This document shows positions 6,140 to 7,612 of a stretch of 7,612 bases of DNA, piece by piece (the stretch's first letter is position 1; each line of letters starts with the position of its first letter). The notes beneath the pieces are model-generated. The model was given only the letters and a program-made list of their open reading frames with translations. It was not told the DNA's origin and did no database searches. The stretch comes from Ruminococcus sp. UBA7013 (lineage in GTDB: Bacteria; Bacillota; Clostridia; Oscillospirales; Ruminococcaceae): positions 1 through 7,612 of the forward strand of contig DJXD01000108.1 in NCBI GenBank assembly GCA_002449585.1, written 5' to 3'. Both the position numbers and the translations under genes were made by a program.

Positions 6140-7183
6140 TTATCTAATTTTTGGCGGTTCTATTTTTCGTATCAGTGATGCATACAGGTCACGCACATAC
6201 TTTCCCTTTTTGTGTTCCCACGTCAGCTTTGCGTCTAAAATCGTGTAAATAGGGTAATAATCCTCAATAAAATACCGTCTTTCTTCATCTGTAGATTCCC
6301 GTATATTTTCTATGACCTTGGACACACCAGCTACCATTTGTTTCACTTTTGTACACAAAATCAAATCACTAATATATGTTTCTTTGCTTTCCGTTAAATT
6401 GTCAGGAGTAAGATTTCTTATAATTTCCATTTTTAGTAATATCAGGCTATTTTCTTTCAGATATTGTGTTTTACCATCATGAAAATTAATTACGCCATTA
6501 AAACAACACATATCAGTTAGATAATCATCAGAGAATTTATTTTTTGACCTGTTATTTTGATATGCACTTAATTTATTCGCAAGCATATAAACCGACATTA
6601 CATGATATTTCAATTCTGTTGTGAACAGAAATATACTGCACCGAACAAAAGCATCATCATCTTTACAATTGTAAAACTTTTTCTTAAAGTATCGCTCAAA
6701 CTTGTCATATTCATCTTTTAATTCAATATTCGGGATTTTGTTCACATCAGTAATTCGCCTGTTTGCTATATTTTTCAATAGTGTCAAATTTTCCATAGCC
6801 TCTATTTGCTCCGCATCATAACTGCTCAACTGATACCCAATACGGCGATTATCCCATTCACTCATATCTGGGATTTCAAGTTTTGGAGAAGTGAAATTGT
6901 AATTTTCTTCAAGCTTTTCAGCCAGTTGTTGACGATAATAATTAGAATAATGCATTGTCCTCGCATGTTTTCTCTGTTTATCTTCATTTCCCTCCCGTCC
7001 ACTCATTTCATAAAGTGACATTTTTTTCTCAGAATCCTCTACATAAATCTCTTTCAAGAGCTCAAACACAATCTGATTTGTATACAGGTCAATTTTCCGA
7101 ATATTGATATATGCTCTATTTTGTATCAAGAAAAAAAGAACATAACGCTTGACAATACTTCTTGCCTCATCCAATTTTCCCAT
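6140..7183 (-). CDS. Unrecognised 347-residue protein in its own transcription unit
   Basis: I do not recognise this protein. It appears soluble and mostly alpha-helical, with no signal peptide or clear membrane segment. Residues about 60-95 are strongly charged and rich in Lys, Arg and Glu, then Tyr (HYSNYYRQQLAEKLEE at 81-96). Cysteines are scattered, including Cys-Cys in MCCFNGVINFHDG, and do not form a clear metal site. No P-loop, nuclease or helix-turn-helix motif stood out. I chose ATG at 7183, 7 bases after a GGGGG Shine-Dalgarno at 7191-7195; the alternative GTG at 7189 is almost on top of that site. The gene is more AT-rich than its neighbours: 17 of 60 bases are G or C in each of 6361-6420 and 6541-6600, against 26 in 361-420, 22 in 661-720 and 30 in 3901-3960. 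It has its own promoter and terminator, like a cargo ('moron') gene expressed from a prophage. A defence, exclusion or host-modifying role is conceivable but unproven. Confidence 0.88.
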   Translation of the reverse strand: MGKLDEARSIVKRYVLFFLIQNRAYINIRKIDLYTNQIVFELLKEIYVEDSEKKMSLYEMSGREGNEDKQRKHARTMHYSNYYRQQLAEKLEENYNFTSPKLEIPDMSEWDNRRIGYQLSSYDAEQIEAMENLTLLKNIANRRITDVNKIPNIELKDEYDKFERYFKKKFYNCKDDDAFVRCSIFLFTTELKYHVMSVYMLANKLSAYQNNRSKNKFSDDYLTDMCCFNGVINFHDGKTQYLKENSLILLKMEIIRNLTPDNLTESKETYISDLILCTKVKQMVAGVSKVIENIRESTDEERRYFIEDYYPIYTILDAKLTWEHKKGKYVRDLYASLIRKIEPPKIR

Positions 7184-7206
7184 TTTCACGCCCCCTTGCT
7201 ATTACT

Positions 7207-7235
7207 ATTATAGCTGATAAATTGCCGTATGTCAA
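7207..7235 (-). promoter_or_regulatory. Exact-consensus sigma-A promoter for the 347-residue gene
   Basis: On the minus strand the -35 is TTGACA (7230-7235) and the -10 is TATAAT (7207-7212), separated by exactly 17 bases. Both hexamers match the vegetative consensus in full. Transcription should begin near 7200, leaving a leader of about 17 bases that contains the GGGGG ribosome binding site. A small dyad, ATGT-ATTG-ACAT, overlaps the -35 and might be an operator, but it is short. Strong constitutive transcription is expected unless repressed. Confidence 0.9.
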
Positions 7236-7246
7236 TACATGAAATC

Positions 7247-7273
7247 AAAAAAAAGCCGCATAAAATACGGCTT
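7247..7273 (-). terminator. Rho-independent terminator after the DUF960 gene
   Basis: Ten bases after the DUF960 stop codon, the transcribed strand forms a 9-bp stem (AAGCCG core, one G-U pair) with a 3-base loop, spanning 7253-7273, followed by a run of eight T residues (7247-7254, partly shared with the stem). This is a textbook intrinsic terminator and insulates the next promoter from upstream transcription. Confidence 0.93.
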
Positions 7274-7283
7274 CTTTTCGGTG

Positions 7284-7577
7284 TTAATACTCTTCCGCAA
7301 GTAACATTGTGCAGTATTCCTCACTGTCAATGCAGTAAATTTTAGCAATCACAGGCTTTTCAATTTGGGTAAGAATGTACTGCATCTGATATTCTGGCTG
7401 TTCTGCTGAATGTTCAATGACCTGCAATCCGTTCACATCGCTCAAACGGAAAACTTGTAAATAGTCTTTAGGTTCAGGCATAGCATCAATTGTATTCCAT
7501 AAGAAAATCTGAATTTCAAGCGGAATTTCTGCATCTACACCACGGGTTAAATATCTCGGCTTATTCGGTTCAAACAT
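7284..7577 (-). CDS. DUF960 family protein
   Basis: The 97-residue product fits the DUF960 family of small proteins from Firmicutes phages, plasmids and integrative elements. Family-like features are RYLTRGV at 8-14, IPLEIQIFLWNTID at 18-31, the DYLQVF segment at 38-43, a Gln-x-Ile-x-His segment leading to a Pro-x-Tyr, and the C-terminal tMLLAEEY ending. Its length is close to normal for the family. The biochemical role is not established; no catalytic motif, membrane segment or signal peptide is visible. ATG at 7577 is preceded by AGGAGG at 7585-7590 with 7 bases between, a very strong site. It is the last gene of a transcript entering from the right edge and ends in a strong terminator. The family call is from remembered sequence pattern, not from a search. 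Confidence 0.85.
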   Translation of the reverse strand: MFEPNKPRYLTRGVDAEIPLEIQIFLWNTIDAMPEPKDYLQVFRLSDVNGLQVIEHSAEQPEYQMQYILTQIEKPVIAKIYCIDSEEYCTMLLAEEY

Positions 7578-7579
7578 AG

Positions 7580-7612
7580 TTAATCCTCCTTAATTCTCGA
7601 CTCAAACAGGGC
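7580..7612 (-). CDS. Possible C-terminal end of an upstream gene
   Basis: One minus-strand frame enters from the right edge and reads ALFESRIKED before a TAA at 7580-7582, two bases before the DUF960 start. A stop placed within or just after the next gene's Shine-Dalgarno is typical of tightly packed operons. Only ten codons are visible and another frame is also open here, so neither the gene nor its product can be confirmed. Confidence 0.3.
   Translation of the reverse strand, partial: ALFESRIKED

Noticed and set aside
7184..7189. GTG start for the 347-residue gene
   Set aside because: It is one base from the G-rich ribosome binding site; ATG at 7183 is correctly spaced.

Overview
This window looks like part of a temperate phage, or a phage-like integrative element, from a low-GC Bacillota host, probably a gut Clostridia (Ruminococcus/Oscillospiraceae-like). 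That host guess rests on AT-rich base use, strong AGGAGG-type ribosome binding sites, sigma-A-type promoters and gene families common in Firmicutes mobile elements (DUF960, DUF927-like ATPase, family-A phage polymerase, large serine recombinase). Every supported gene lies on the minus strand, so transcription runs from high to low coordinates. I found no tRNA, rRNA, CRISPR array or insertion sequence.

In transcription order: (a) 7612-7284 holds a possible C-terminal scrap of one gene and a complete DUF960 gene, closed by a strong intrinsic terminator. (b) 7235-6098 is a self-contained one-gene transcription unit: a promoter matching the sigma-A consensus exactly (TTGACA, 17-base spacer, TATAAT), an unrecognised AT-rich 347-residue gene, and its own terminator. 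(c) 6046-5944 is a non-coding leader with two short palindromes and a candidate promoter. (d) 5943-1 is a replication and recombination operon: an unknown 143-residue protein, a 128-residue protein that may be a single-strand DNA-binding or replication accessory factor, a DUF927-like P-loop ATPase (putative replicative helicase), a 71-residue small protein, a large serine recombinase, and a family-A DNA polymerase that runs off the left edge.

The ATPase, 71-residue protein and recombinase genes overlap (4-base ATGA overlap, then 8 bases), so they are probably translationally coupled. The other three gaps inside the operon each hold a perfect stem-loop of 10-13 bp. The working picture is a polymerase/helicase/accessory replication module with the recombinase built into it, preceded by a separately transcribed cargo-like gene of unknown function. 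The most interesting points are the 347-residue unit, the recombinase inside the replication operon with a small coupled partner, the polymerase's leucine at the position equivalent to E. coli Pol I Phe762, and the series of intercistronic hairpins.
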